The notes under the pieces are model-generated. The model was not told where the DNA came from. It worked only from the letters and a program-made list of their open reading frames with translations, and made no database searches. The translations under genes were made by a program, and so were the position numbers. Below, in pieces: positions 52,002-62,192 of a stretch of DNA of 64,000 nucleotides (position 1 is its first letter; each line of letters starts with the position of its first letter). Origin of the DNA: Mycobacterium sp. IS-1742 (GTDB taxonomy: Bacteria > Actinomycetota > Actinomycetes > Mycobacteriales > Mycobacteriaceae); contig NZ_LQIV01000034.1 of NCBI RefSeq assembly GCF_001500125.1, positions 62,001 through 126,000 on the forward strand, in the 5' to 3' direction.

Positions 52002-54659
52002 ATGGCGGGCCAGCACAGTGCACGGCGGACGAAGGCAAACGGGCGAGGGCGCCACCGCCGATATGTCGAACCGTACAAGTGGCTCGGTGCCGGCGCAGTC
52101 GCGCTCGGACTGGGCGTCGCGGTGGCGAACGGATCCGGTGTCGCACACGCTGACGACGGCGCACCATCGACACCCCCGTCGTCATCGTCGCAGGACAAAC
52201 CAGGCGGCGATTCGGCTCCAGGAGACGACGCGGGGCCCTCAGTCGGCAACGATGACAGCAACGACGCGGACGCCGATACGGACGACATCGACGACAGCGT
52301 CGGCAACGAGGACGACGAGGACGACGAAACACTCGACGACGACGACACACTCGACGACGAGGACGACGCAGGCGACCTCGGTGTCGACACCGCAACGGAG
52401 ACGGCGACGACGCAGCGTGCGCTCACGCTCGTCGACGAAACCTCCGAACCGGAGCTCGAGGTCGTCGCCGAGGAGGTGCCGGCGGTAGACTTTGAACCGG
52501 TGATCGCCGAAACTCCGGTCTCCGCACCGCTTCCCGAACTGTCGGCGCCTGTCGGCGTGAACACCGGCCCTGAAGTACCCGGGCCGCCCGCCGCACCGAC
52601 ATTGAGTGAGCTGGTCGTGGCCGCCTACCGGCCCACCAACCAGCGTGGCCTCACCACAACGCCCGCCTCCGTGCAGACCACCGGCCAGTCGGCCCCAGCC
52701 GACCCGCCGCGCCTCGCCGCAGCGGCCACGCCGTCTGGGGTCATCGACAGGATCCCTCTCGGCAACGGCCTGCCGTACACCGTGGTCGCCGGCCCCGACG
52801 GACGCACGGTCTACGTCATCACCACGACGATGTCGGCCGGCGGCGGAGCGTTGCTGACCAGCACCGTGTACGGCATCGACACCAGGACGAATCGACCTGT
52901 CGGCACCCCTCTGGTGGTGGGATACGTTGCACCTCAGACGTTTGCGACGTCCGCCAAGCCAATCGCCTTCAGCCCCGACGGAAGGCGTGTGTACGTCTCG
53001 TCGATGGATCGGGGGGCCGATGGCCAGGTCACCAGCCGAGTCGTCGTGATCGATGCCGCCACCGGGCGGGCGGCCGGCGACGCCATTGATCTGGGCAACG
53101 CGATGACGACCGGGCTGGTCGTCAGTCCGGATGGCCGCCGCCTGTACACGGCCAACGGCAACAGCACCGTGACGGTGATCGACCTGCAGCACAACAACAC
53201 CCCGGTCGCGACGGTGCCAATCGGCATTTTCGCGGGTCCGTCGTCCGGGGGTTTCGGGGTCGACATCGTGATCAGTCAGAACGACGCCCAGACCGTGTAC
53301 GTCACCGATTTCGCCGAGAGAGCGGTCTACGTGCTCGACCCCGCGACCAACGCGGTGAACCCCGATCCGATCCTGATCGACGGCAACCCGGTGTCGTTGG
53401 CGCTGTCGCCGGACGGCTCGCGCCTCTTCGTCAATGCCATGTCGTTCACCGATCCACTCGGCTCTCCGACGAACCAGTCGACCCTCGTCGTCGTCAACAC
53501 GGCGACGAAAGCGATAGTCGGGACCCCGATCTCCTACGGCTCGGTCGCCGAAGGGCCTGCGACCAACGGTATGACCTTGGTGAGCCCGAACGGGCGGTAC
53601 GTCTACACCGAGTCTTTCGCGTTGACGCCAGGCGCCACGCCGTCCGGGACCCTGTGGAAGATCGACACCGTGAACGGGACTGCACAGGCGCTGTTGAGCG
53701 GAGTGTACCCGTCGGCGCCGGTCATGAGTGCTGACGGCACTCGGCTGTACGTGCCGGCTGTCGCGGTCGTCGACGGCGAGCCCCACCTCGCGATCGGCGC
53801 AGTGAGCGCACAGGACGGCGCGATGCTCACTCGGATCCCCATCGACGCGGGAACCCCGATGGGGATCGCGCTGAGCGCCAACGGCAGCCGCATCTATCTT
53901 GGTCAACTGCTGGTGGGCGACGGGGGAGACCCCACAAGCCTGACGGGACAGCTCGCGGTGATCGACACGGGGACGAGCAACTCGGTGACGCCGCCGAGGG
54001 CGGTCAATCCGATCACGCGCATCGTGCGCGGGGTGACCAATGCGGGACGCGCTTCGGCGCAGGCCATCGCGCATGCGCTCGAACGCAGCGTCACGACGAT
54101 CGGCAGGTTGGTCCAGTCCGCTCGCGAGATAGCCCTCGCTGACGGCAACAGCCACGCAGAGGTTCCGTTCTGGAATGATCTCGGCACTGGCTTCTCGATA
54201 GCCGGGCTCGTCGACGACATCAGCAACTTCCTCACCGACAACCTGGTGAGAAGACCGATCATGAGCGCGGTTCTCGGTGTCGGCAACCTCGCCTTCGGGC
54301 TGCGCGACATGATCGTCGGCCACGCATCGAACGACCCCGGTAGAGAGCTCAGCGGTCTGATCGACACAGCCTCCGTCATCGTGGCTCGAGTCAGCGCTCC
54401 CATCGCCATCGCCGCCCAACTGGCCAAGCTCTATGCATCCTTCTGGGTGCCGATAGGGAACTCCGAGCAGACAGCGTTCCTCAACCACATCAGCCAGTGC
54501 TACTTCAAGAAGAACGCTGACCAGCTCAACAGCGGGCAAGCCAAGCGGATCACTGATCGCTACAGCGGCGGTTGGGGATTGGCGAACCTCCTGAGCGACC
54601 ATTCGCTGTACAAGACCAAGGGATTCTGGAACTTCGTCGGCCAGTCCGGTTGTCCGTAG
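52002..54659 (+). CDS. Large secreted protein: acidic tract plus YVTN-type beta-propeller
   Basis: An 885-residue exported protein. A Sec signal peptide (about 25-50) ends at AHADDG. Next comes an extremely acidic, Asp-rich low-complexity tract (about 70-125), then a Pro-rich linker. About residues 240-660 hold YVTN/lactonase-like blades, e.g. VSPDGRRLYTANG and LSPDGSRLFVNA, repeated every 45-60 residues. The last 210 residues are helical with no family I know and end in a Cys. GGGGGG precedes the ATG. The role is unknown; cell-wall or surface binding is possible. Confidence 0.8.
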   Translation: MAGQHSARRTKANGRGRHRRYVEPYKWLGAGAVALGLGVAVANGSGVAHADDGAPSTPPSSSSQDKPGGDSAPGDDAGPSVGNDDSNDADADTDDIDDSVGNEDDEDDETLDDDDTLDDEDDAGDLGVDTATETATTQRALTLVDETSEPELEVVAEEVPAVDFEPVIAETPVSAPLPELSAPVGVNTGPEVPGPPAAPTLSELVVAAYRPTNQRGLTTTPASVQTTGQSAPADPPRLAAAATPSGVIDRIPLGNGLPYTVVAGPDGRTVYVITTTMSAGGGALLTSTVYGIDTRTNRPVGTPLVVGYVAPQTFATSAKPIAFSPDGRRVYVSSMDRGADGQVTSRVVVIDAATGRAAGDAIDLGNAMTTGLVVSPDGRRLYTANGNSTVTVIDLQHNNTPVATVPIGIFAGPSSGGFGVDIVISQNDAQTVYVTDFAERAVYVLDPATNAVNPDPILIDGNPVSLALSPDGSRLFVNAMSFTDPLGSPTNQSTLVVVNTATKAIVGTPISYGSVAEGPATNGMTLVSPNGRYVYTESFALTPGATPSGTLWKIDTVNGTAQALLSGVYPSAPVMSADGTRLYVPAVAVVDGEPHLAIGAVSAQDGAMLTRIPIDAGTPMGIALSANGSRIYLGQLLVGDGGDPTSLTGQLAVIDTGTSNSVTPPRAVNPITRIVRGVTNAGRASAQAIAHALERSVTTIGRLVQSAREIALADGNSHAEVPFWNDLGTGFSIAGLVDDISNFLTDNLVRRPIMSAVLGVGNLAFGLRDMIVGHASNDPGRELSGLIDTASVIVARVSAPIAIAAQLAKLYASFWVPIGNSEQTAFLNHISQCYFKKNADQLNSGQAKRITDRYSGGWGLANLLSDHSLYKTKGFWNFVGQSGCP

Positions 54660-54670
54660 CGCAGCGTCAC

Positions 54671-54690
54671 CGCGTGGTGTCACCCACGCG
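54671..54690. terminator. Hairpin between convergent propeller and helicase genes
   Basis: CGCGTGG-N6-CCACGCG, a perfect 7-base inverted repeat, sits across the stop of the leftward helicase gene and 12 bases after the propeller gene. It is likely a shared terminator. Confidence 0.5.
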
Positions 54691-57037
54691 ACGTCGGCGG
54701 TGTGACACCGCTCAGCCAGGCGAAGAACTCCTCGGCGGTGAACACCGGCTTGCCGTACTCCTGCGCCTTGCGCGCCTTGCCCGACTGCGTGCCCGCCTCC
54801 GCCGTCACCAGCACCTCGCACCGCGTCTTGGTCACCGACCGCACCGGTGTCAAACCCGCCGCCTCGGCCATCCGCTCGATCTCGTCGCGCTCCACCACGC
54901 GCCCCGACGGGTCCAGAGCCGTTCCGGTGAAACAGATCCGCGCGCCGGGCACCAACGTGTCGCCGATGTCGTGTCGGGTCACCGACCCGGCCTCGCCCAC
55001 CACGTCGACACCGAGCAGCGTCGACGCCTCGTGCAGGCGTGCCACCACCTCGCCGGGCAGCAGTGCCCTGGAGGCGGCCGCACGTAACTGGTCGGCCACC
55101 GCCAGCCGCGCCGCCGCGTCCCAGGAGGAGTCGAGGCCTCGGCGCACCGACGCGCCCAGCAGCACCGCCCCCACATCGCGGCTGACCCGCAGCAGCGCCG
55201 ACAACGCCGGGAGATGGCCCGCCGCCGGCGTCGGCACGTCGGGGTCGCGGCTGACCAGCAGACCCGAAACCGAATTCCCCGGTTCGGGTTCCTCGAACGC
55301 CGACGAGCCCTCCTCGACGGTCGCCGAGGCCAGTGCCGCGAGCGTCGACCGCGCACGTTCGAGCGCCGTCCGGCCCAACACTCTCGCCCCGCGTAGTTCG
55401 ACACCCAGCGGCATCACCGCCACATGCCCGCATCGTTTGAGCTCGAAGTCGATCAGTCCCAGGGTCTCGTCCACCCCCGGCCCGACCGGCGTGCAACCGG
55501 CCAGCATCGGTGCGATCACCGCCCACGCCTCCCGCAGTGTCGGCGCCAACAACACGTCGGACACGCCGATGCCGTACGCCTTCCGCGCATCGGCGAGATC
55601 GCGCTGCGGGTTCACCAGCGTCGACACCGCGGTGCCGTCGTCGAACGCCACCGCCAGCTCCACCGGCCGCGGCCGCGACATCCGACCCTCGTCGCCGACG
55701 GTGAGCATGCCGATCGCGCAGTACCTCCGCGCGGCGGCGCTTTCCACCGAGCTGCGCAGGAACCGCGCGATACGCCGGTCGGTCTTCAGATCCTTCGGCA
55801 GCACAGGGCGTTTGAGCACCAGGCCCGCCAGCGACGTACAGCGGCTCAACGCCACGTAGAGCTGGCCCGTCGAGAACATGCCGCCGGTCAGGTCGACGAC
55901 CACCCGCTCGAGCGTCTGGCCCTGGCTCTTGTGGATGGTGATCGCCCACGCCAGCTTGAACGGCAACTGCGTGAACGTTCCGACGACCTCGCGCCGCAGC
56001 GCACCGCCGTCGACCACCGGACGCGTCGCCTCCCAGGTGAGCGGCGTGACGTCTGCGCACGATCCGTCGGCGAACTCCACCTCGACGACCACGCCGTACC
56101 GGTCGTAGCCCACCCCGACGACGCGCCCGATCGACCCGTTGACCCACCGGTCGCCCTGGTCGTTGTTGAGCATCATCACCTGTGCGCCGACCTTGAACCG
56201 CAGCTCGTCCTCGATCGGCTTGTCGAACAGCGACAGGTCGCCGGACTCGCGGGCACGGTGCAGCATCTCGTCGCCGGGCAGCCGCTCGAGCTGCTGGCGG
56301 TTGCGCGCCGTGACCAGCCGATTGGTCGGCGCCAGCGTCAACCAGAACTCGTCGTCGGGCGGCACGAAGTCCTTGTCGGCGCGGGCATTGAGCTGCGCCT
56401 GCGCATGCCCCAGCAGGATGCCTTCACGAATCTCGTTGAGGATGGCGGTCATTCGATCGTCACCGAGTTGGCGGAACACCGTCGTCAACGAGATCGTCGG
56501 AAAGTCGTCGCGGGAGAACGTGCGGGCCGAGAAGAAGTACGGCGTGTCATAGACCGACGAGAAGTAGCCCGCCTCGCCGTCGCCGACCACCGGCGGCAAC
56601 TGGTACAGATCGCCGACGAGGACGATCTGCACTCCGCCGAACGGTGCGCCGGGTTCCGGGCCGTACCGCTGCAGCGCGGTGGCCACCATGTCGAAGACGT
56701 CGGCTCGGATCATGGACGCCTCGTCGATGATCAGCGTCTGCAGCGACGCCAGCGTCCTGGCGAACCGGCCCGGCCGGTACTCGCCGCCGGTGACGTCGGC
56801 CAGCGTGGTCGTGGTGCGGAACCCGAACAGCCGGTGGACGGTGTAGCCGTCGACGTTGAGCGCCGCGATGCCGGTCGGCGCGACCACCACCACGCTGCGG
56901 TCCGTCTGTGCCATGAAGTGCCGGATGAGCGTGGATTTACCGGTGCCGGCCTTGCCCGTCAGGAACAGATGCCGGCCACCCGCCAGCAGCGCCAACGCCT
57001 CCCGGAACTCGTCGGTGAGGACCAGGCCCTGCGTCAT
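54680..57037 (-). CDS. Pif1-like SF1 helicase with C-terminal BRCT domain
   Basis: A 785-residue protein. Residues 1-430 form a Pif1/RecD-type helicase: Walker A GKAGTGKST (about 31-39), motif Ia APTGIAALN, motif II IIDEASMI, GDLYQLPPV (motif III), and AITIHKSQGQTLERV and VALSRC (motifs V-VI). The middle has an exonuclease-like stretch (ELAVAFDDGT) without clear catalytic acids. The last 85 residues are a BRCT domain (ICFTGTALD, then VLVTAEAGTQSGKARKA). It would work in replication or repair. The start overlaps the LLM gene stop (ATGA), so the two are coupled. Confidence 0.88.
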   Translation of the reverse strand: MTQGLVLTDEFREALALLAGGRHLFLTGKAGTGKSTLIRHFMAQTDRSVVVVAPTGIAALNVDGYTVHRLFGFRTTTTLADVTGGEYRPGRFARTLASLQTLIIDEASMIRADVFDMVATALQRYGPEPGAPFGGVQIVLVGDLYQLPPVVGDGEAGYFSSVYDTPYFFSARTFSRDDFPTISLTTVFRQLGDDRMTAILNEIREGILLGHAQAQLNARADKDFVPPDDEFWLTLAPTNRLVTARNRQQLERLPGDEMLHRARESGDLSLFDKPIEDELRFKVGAQVMMLNNDQGDRWVNGSIGRVVGVGYDRYGVVVEVEFADGSCADVTPLTWEATRPVVDGGALRREVVGTFTQLPFKLAWAITIHKSQGQTLERVVVDLTGGMFSTGQLYVALSRCTSLAGLVLKRPVLPKDLKTDRRIARFLRSSVESAAARRYCAIGMLTVGDEGRMSRPRPVELAVAFDDGTAVSTLVNPQRDLADARKAYGIGVSDVLLAPTLREAWAVIAPMLAGCTPVGPGVDETLGLIDFELKRCGHVAVMPLGVELRGARVLGRTALERARSTLAALASATVEEGSSAFEEPEPGNSVSGLLVSRDPDVPTPAAGHLPALSALLRVSRDVGAVLLGASVRRGLDSSWDAAARLAVADQLRAAASRALLPGEVVARLHEASTLLGVDVVGEAGSVTRHDIGDTLVPGARICFTGTALDPSGRVVERDEIERMAEAAGLTPVRSVTKTRCEVLVTAEAGTQSGKARKAQEYGKPVFTAEEFFAWLSGVTPPTSRG

Positions 57038-58059
57038 GGTCTCGACAAGCGTTGCGCCACAGCGCCGTAGCGTTCGAACCGCTCAGGGTCGGACAGCGCG
57101 TTGTAGAACACGAGCCGCGTGGCGGTGTCGCCGTACGCGGCGGTGAGCGCGTCGGCCAAGCCGTCCCAGGTCGACTCCGTCGCGAACGTGGCGATGTGCT
57201 CGTCGGAAATCTGCGCGGCCATGCCCGCGTAGTCGCCGGCCTTCTGCTTCTCCCGGATCCGGGCTGTCGTGCCCTCGAAGCCGGCCTCGTCCCAGATGAA
57301 CGCATAGTTCGGCGTGCTGCCGTAGAAGCTCATGCTCGCCCGCACCAGCTCGCGTTCGCGGTGACGTTCCTCGTCGGTGTCGCCGACGATCGTCATCACC
57401 GGCACGATCAGCGCGATGTCCTCCGGTGAGCGGCCCGACTTCGCCGCTCCCTCAGCGCGATTCGGCAGCACGTGCCGGGCGATGTAACCCGGTTCGCCGA
57501 GCGGATGCACATGGATGCCGTCGGCCACCTCACCGGCCATCCGCAGCATCCACGGATTCACCGCGGCGATGTCGACCTTGGGGTCCGGCGCGTCGATCGG
57601 CCCGGCGCTCCACTGGGGGGTGATGAAGTCGAGACTGTAGAAGTCGCCGCGGTGGTCGAGCTTGCCGGTCCGGAACGCCCGGAAGCACGCCTTCACCGCC
57701 AGCACGTAGTCCCGCAGCCGCGGGCCCGGATGCTCGAACTCCGTGCCGTAGCGGCGCACCACGTGCGTGCGGACCTGCGTGCCGAGCCCGAGCCGGAACC
57801 TGCCGTCCGTCGCCTCCTGCAGTTCCCACGCCGTCGCGGCGGTCACGAAGGGACTGCGCGGGAACGCGACCGCCACCCCGGTCGACAACTCCAGACCCGG
57901 CGCCGCCTGCGCCGCCACCGCGGCGTTGAGGTAGGCGGTTCTCCCGGTCTCGGTGAACAGCAGACCGTCGAAACCGGCCGTCTGCGTGCGCCGGGCGAGA
58001 TCGCCGATCGACTGCAGTGGCTGCGGGGTCGTCATCGCGTCGACGTGCACGTTTCGCAC
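57034..58059 (-). CDS. F420-dependent LLM-class oxidoreductase
   Basis: A 341-residue luciferase-like monooxygenase-fold enzyme. It has FDGLLFTET near residue 29, a GRFRLGLGTQVRTHVVRRYG segment, and VNPWMLRMAGEVADGIHVHPLG in the middle, patterns of the F420-dependent family in mycobacteria (probably TIGR03617). It reduces or oxidises an unknown substrate with coenzyme F420. It uses GTG 58059; a GTG four codons later also fits. It is followed by the Pif1-like gene with a four-base overlap and lies about 90 bases downstream of jetC. Confidence 0.88.
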   Translation of the reverse strand: MRNVHVDAMTTPQPLQSIGDLARRTQTAGFDGLLFTETGRTAYLNAAVAAQAAPGLELSTGVAVAFPRSPFVTAATAWELQEATDGRFRLGLGTQVRTHVVRRYGTEFEHPGPRLRDYVLAVKACFRAFRTGKLDHRGDFYSLDFITPQWSAGPIDAPDPKVDIAAVNPWMLRMAGEVADGIHVHPLGEPGYIARHVLPNRAEGAAKSGRSPEDIALIVPVMTIVGDTDEERHRERELVRASMSFYGSTPNYAFIWDEAGFEGTTARIREKQKAGDYAGMAAQISDEHIATFATESTWDGLADALTAAYGDTATRLVFYNALSDPERFERYGAVAQRLSRP

Positions 58060-58147
58060 CCTACGCGGTGCTTGCCGAATGTGAATCCATTGCGATTTTC
58101 CGGCCGAATTCTCGCAGTGGTTTCACACTCGGCGACGGGGCCGTGCG

Positions 58148-61100
58148 TCACACCCCGGCGGGCACCTTCGCGCCGGCCCGCATCTCGCGGCGCAGCTCTC
58201 CGAACTCCGAGATGGTCCGCGTCGCGACCGTCGCCACCGGGCGGGCGTTGCGGCCCGTCGCCTCCGTCTTGCTCACCATCACGACGCTGTCGATGTACGG
58301 CTGGATCGTCGTCGCGTTCTGCACCGTCGCCACGATCACCAATTGGAATCCGAACTTGCGGAACGCCTGCAGCGCCTGCTGCGCGAACTGCGGATCCGAT
58401 TTGGAGAACGCTTCGTCGAGCATCAACTGCGCGAAAACCGGCCGGTTGTCGGTGCTCTCGGGGTTCGCGAGGTTGAAGCTCAACGCCCCCGCCAGGCAGA
58501 ACGCCATGAGCTTCTCCTGCTCACCGCCGGAGTTGTCGCCCGCGTTCGAATGCGTACGGATCAGCTCCTCGGTACTGATGTCCCACTCCGCGCAGTCGAA
58601 CGTGAACCGGTTACGGACGTCCAGAGCATCGCGCGTCCACGCCTTGTCCTCCGGCGCCGGAGACGCCAGCCGGTTGCGCAGCCGCAGGATGTCGGCGTAC
58701 TGGTCGAGGATCGCCTGCTTGTCGCCCAGGCCGACCTCGGCGATGCGCCGGGAGATCGCCCGCACGATCTCGGTCAGCTCCGACACCGCGGTCAGCTGCC
58801 GCGGCGTGGCCCGCAGCGTCAACCGGGTGCCGCGGTTGAACTCCACCGCCCCGAGCCCGGTATTGACCCGCTCGATCTGCTCGGCGATGCGCCGCGCCTC
58901 CTGCTCGGCTACCCGGTGCAGGGTCAGGATCGCGTCGGGCGCCTGCTCGGTCACCAGCCGCATCATCCGCTCGTAGGCCTCGGGCAGCTCACGCTCGTCG
59001 ATGTGCCGGCACAGCGCCACGTAGTCGTGCACGCGCTCGTCGAAGTTGGTGCTGTCGTTGGGGATCGCGTCGGGGAACGCGGTGTCGAACGTGTTGAGGA
59101 TCCGGGCGAGTTCGTCGTAGGAGCGGCGCCGGCTCTCCCGCAGCTGCTCGCGCTCCTTCTTGATCGCCGCGAACAGCGCATCGCGGTGTGGTTCCGGGTT
59201 CAGCAGCTCCAGCGTCACCGGGACCTGCCCGGCGTAACGGTGCAGCAGCTCGGTCAACGGCTCCGACACGAAGGCGGGCTGCAACCGTTCGGACAGTTCC
59301 AGAAGCTGCGTGCGCCGGGAGTCGAGATCGTCGCGGCGGGTCTGGATCGCTCCGCGGCGCGTCATCAACACCTGGATCTGCGACCAGCATTCGTCGGCGC
59401 GCGCGTTGAGCGCCTCGATGTCGGGGTGGTCGGCGAGCAGCAGCTCGTACTGTTCGCGCAAGCGGTCGGCGTGCCCGTCGGCGGTCTCGACATCGATGTG
59501 GCTCCACTGCGGGAACTGCTCGCAGATCGCCTTGCACGCGGCCGCCCGGTCGCGCCACTGCTGCCGCTGCGCGGCGATCTCATCGGCGGCGCGCCGGGCC
59601 TTCTGGTAGGACTCCTCGGCGGCGGCGAGATCGACGGTGAGCGCGTTGATCTTCGCCGACACGTCGCCCTGGTACAGATACTCCGACTGCTTGAGCGGGC
59701 GGCGGTCGTCCTTGATCGCCAACCGGTCGGAGTCCTTGTAGAGCCCCGTGTCGGTGACCGCGCGGCGGAACCGCGCGAACACGTCGGGGGTGTCGACGCA
59801 GATGTGGTCACCGGCCCCGGTGACGACGTCGACGGCCTCGGCCGCGCACGGATGGCTCGGGTCGACGGCGAACAGCTTGCCCGCCAACGTGTTCGGCTCG
59901 GGGTCGACCGGTTCGGCCCCGTAGAGCTTCGCCCGCACGTGGTGCAGCGCCAGCCGCCCGCGCATGTTCGTCGCGTTGACGAACTGCAGGACCTTCGTCC
60001 AGTGCTGGTCGGGGACCAGCAGCCGCAGACCCGCCCCGCGCAGTACCTTCTCCACCGCGATCCGCCAGCGCGTCTGGTCCGGACGCAGATCCATCAGTTC
60101 GGCGACGTAGGGCAACTCCGCCGCCTCGACGCCGATCGCCGCGCAGATCTGGTCGCGCATCAGCAGCGCGAATTCCGGCAGCGCCGACCCGACGTGTTCG
60201 ACGCGTTTGAGTTCTTTGGCCGCGTCGTCGCGGGCGATGCGCGCCGCCTTCTGGGCGTATTCGGCGTCGGTGGACGCCTCCCGGTTGCGCTCGACCTTGG
60301 CCAGCAGCTCGGTCGCCTCGGTGAGCAGTTCCTCGCGCAGGTTCCAGAACTCCTCGGCGGTGTCCGGCACGTCGAGCCCCTGAGCGGTCACCATGTCCTC
60401 GTAGGCGCTGCGCCGGCGCGACACCTGCTCGGCCTCGGTCTCGGCGGCGGTCACCTGCGACTGCAGCGGCCCGATGCTCGCGCTGTTGCCGCTGATCTGC
60501 GCGTTGAGTGAATCCGCCTCGGCCTTGGCGAGATTCAGGCTTCGGGTGACGTCCTCGTACTCGTTGTCGAGCTGGTCGATCGTGGTGTCGAGCTGCGCGA
60601 TCTGCGCCGGACACTGCGCTAGCCGGACGTGGTCGGTGTACGCGCGCACCATCGGCAGGTCGACCAGGTCGATGATGCCCAGATCCGACGACTCCGAGGC
60701 GTAGCGGTGCTGGATCTTCTCGATGTCGCCGAGGATCTTGCGCTTGCGCTGCGCGACCGCGAGCAGTTCACGCGCCTCGACGAGCGGGTCGATCTGCTTG
60801 AGCGCCTCGGGCAGGCGCGCCAGGCTGTCGGGTTCGTCGAGCATGAACTCGCGGACGAACTGTTCGAGGCCGCCCACGCTCTTCAGCGACTTCGCCTTGC
60901 CGAGCAACTGCTGGGCGGCGTCTGAGGCGCGGATGCCGATGGTCGCGTACAGCTGCGCCAGGTACTGCGATTCGACCTTGGTGCTGAACCGCCAGCCGTG
61001 ACTCTTGAACACGCCGGTGTCGAAACGCCCCGCCGCCCAGCGGTTGCAGACGTCCTCGATGTCGAGGTCCCCGTCGCCGATCACGAACCGGCTCGAGGAG

Positions 61101-61510
61101 TCCGACCGCGACTCCCCGGTCAGCCACTTGAGCACCAGGCCGGTCACGGTGCGCCCCGAGTCGCCGGCGTAGGTGACCGCGACCGCCGACCAGGCGGTGC
61201 CGTCCCCGCGCAGGTACATCACCCGGCTGGTGCCGCCGTCGCTGCGCTGGCCCCACGCGCCGCGTACGTACTTGTCGACGGTGCGGCGGCCCGCGCTCGA
61301 CCCGGCTGCTGTGTTGTCGCCCGAGGCATTGAAGTTGCGTCGGTTGAACGGCAGGAAGCCGAGCGAGATCGCGTCCAGCAGCGAGGATTTGCCGCTGCCG
61401 GAGGCGCCGGCGATCAGCGCTCCGCCGGGGCTGAACGGGATCGAGTGGTAACCGTCGAAGACACCCCAGTTGATGACCTGCAGCCGGGACAGGTGGAACT
61501 GTTCAGTCAA
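58148..61510 (-). CDS. jetC: JetC: SMC/SbcC-like ATPase of Wadjet
   Basis: A 1120-residue condensin-like ATPase. Walker [10 protein letters not shown] is at 35-43; long coiled-coil arms (about 210-390 and 600-870) flank a hinge; near the end come the ABC signature NSGGEQEKL and Walker B (LMLDEAF), then an ATVQ loop. In Wadjet type I the JetABC complex extrudes DNA loops to detect small circular plasmids; mycobacterial EptC is the same type. The TTG at 61510 is set by GGAGGAAG seven bases upstream, as no ATG or GTG fits. It overlaps jetB by eight bases. No jetD follows. Confidence 0.88.
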   Translation of the reverse strand: MTEQFHLSRLQVINWGVFDGYHSIPFSPGGALIAGASGSGKSSLLDAISLGFLPFNRRNFNASGDNTAAGSSAGRRTVDKYVRGAWGQRSDGGTSRVMYLRGDGTAWSAVAVTYAGDSGRTVTGLVLKWLTGESRSDSSSRFVIGDGDLDIEDVCNRWAAGRFDTGVFKSHGWRFSTKVESQYLAQLYATIGIRASDAAQQLLGKAKSLKSVGGLEQFVREFMLDEPDSLARLPEALKQIDPLVEARELLAVAQRKRKILGDIEKIQHRYASESSDLGIIDLVDLPMVRAYTDHVRLAQCPAQIAQLDTTIDQLDNEYEDVTRSLNLAKAEADSLNAQISGNSASIGPLQSQVTAAETEAEQVSRRRSAYEDMVTAQGLDVPDTAEEFWNLREELLTEATELLAKVERNREASTDAEYAQKAARIARDDAAKELKRVEHVGSALPEFALLMRDQICAAIGVEAAELPYVAELMDLRPDQTRWRIAVEKVLRGAGLRLLVPDQHWTKVLQFVNATNMRGRLALHHVRAKLYGAEPVDPEPNTLAGKLFAVDPSHPCAAEAVDVVTGAGDHICVDTPDVFARFRRAVTDTGLYKDSDRLAIKDDRRPLKQSEYLYQGDVSAKINALTVDLAAAEESYQKARRAADEIAAQRQQWRDRAAACKAICEQFPQWSHIDVETADGHADRLREQYELLLADHPDIEALNARADECWSQIQVLMTRRGAIQTRRDDLDSRRTQLLELSERLQPAFVSEPLTELLHRYAGQVPVTLELLNPEPHRDALFAAIKKEREQLRESRRRSYDELARILNTFDTAFPDAIPNDSTNFDERVHDYVALCRHIDERELPEAYERMMRLVTEQAPDAILTLHRVAEQEARRIAEQIERVNTGLGAVEFNRGTRLTLRATPRQLTAVSELTEIVRAISRRIAEVGLGDKQAILDQYADILRLRNRLASPAPEDKAWTRDALDVRNRFTFDCAEWDISTEELIRTHSNAGDNSGGEQEKLMAFCLAGALSFNLANPESTDNRPVFAQLMLDEAFSKSDPQFAQQALQAFRKFGFQLVIVATVQNATTIQPYIDSVVMVSKTEATGRNARPVATVATRTISEFGELRREMRAGAKVPAGV

Positions 61511-62192
61511 CGGCCACTTCCTCCTGGTCCTCCGGCGCGGGGCCGCCGCCCAGCAGCTGTTCGAACTGCTGCTGCAGTTCGGTGATCACGCTCGCCGTCA
61601 TCACGGCGGTGATCACCGCGCTGATGGTGTAGCTGTCCTCGTCGTCGCGGCTGCGGCGCAGGATCTCCAGCCCGGCGAGGCGGGCGATCGCGCCGTCGAT
61701 GCGCGCGGTGAACGTCACCGCGTCGCGGTCGGTGTCGTTGAGCACGCCGGAGAACAGGCCGTGGATCTCCTCGCGGCTGATCAGCACGCTCTGCCCGCCG
61801 GCGGCGCGCATCATCTGCGCGAGGTGCAACGCCAGGATCGAATCGTAGGTGCCCAGCGGTTCGCGGCGCAGAAGCTTGGCGCCCCTTGCAGATTCGTATC
61901 GGGCCTGTTCGACGAACGCGACGTCGGTGCCGTCGACGATGCGCAGGATCAGGTCAAGTTCGGAGAGCCGCACGCTGAGCTGCTTGCGGTACTCGAGCAC
62001 CCAGCTGTAGAGATCGCTGTCGGACTCGGCGCTGATGTAGCGGCGGGTGAGCAGGTTCTGCAGCGCCCAGCACGCCCGGTCGGGCAGTTCGGAGACGTCG
62101 CCGTCGAACCGCGGCCTGTGCTGGTGCGGGGGCCGGGCGTTCTGGTCGACCTGGGGGAGTTGTGAGAAGTCGATGTCCGGCTCGGTGGTCAC
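61503..62192 (-). CDS. jetB: JetB: DUF4194 (MukE-like) subunit of Wadjet
   Basis: A 229-residue winged-helix protein of DUF4194 type. A helical core starts with [22 protein letters not shown], a central [13 protein letters not shown] helix follows, and the C-terminus has [20 protein letters not shown]. It bridges the JetA kleisin and JetC heads. It starts with a GTG that overlaps the jetA stop by four bases and overlaps jetC at its end, so the three are one translational unit. Confidence 0.88.
   Translation of the reverse strand: MTTEPDIDFSQLPQVDQNARPPHQHRPRFDGDVSELPDRACWALQNLLTRRYISAESDSDLYSWVLEYRKQLSVRLSELDLILRIVDGTDVAFVEQARYESARGAKLLRREPLGTYDSILALHLAQMMRAAGGQSVLISREEIHGLFSGVLNDTDRDAVTFTARIDGAIARLAGLEILRRSRDDEDSYTISAVITAVMTASVITELQQQFEQLLGGGPAPEDQEEVAVD

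Noticed and set aside
52239-56147. A very long minus-strand open frame opposite the propeller gene
   Set aside because: It is an antisense shadow in GC-rich DNA; the plus-strand propeller has a signal peptide, ribosome site and blade repeats, and the right part overlaps the Pif1-like gene in another frame.
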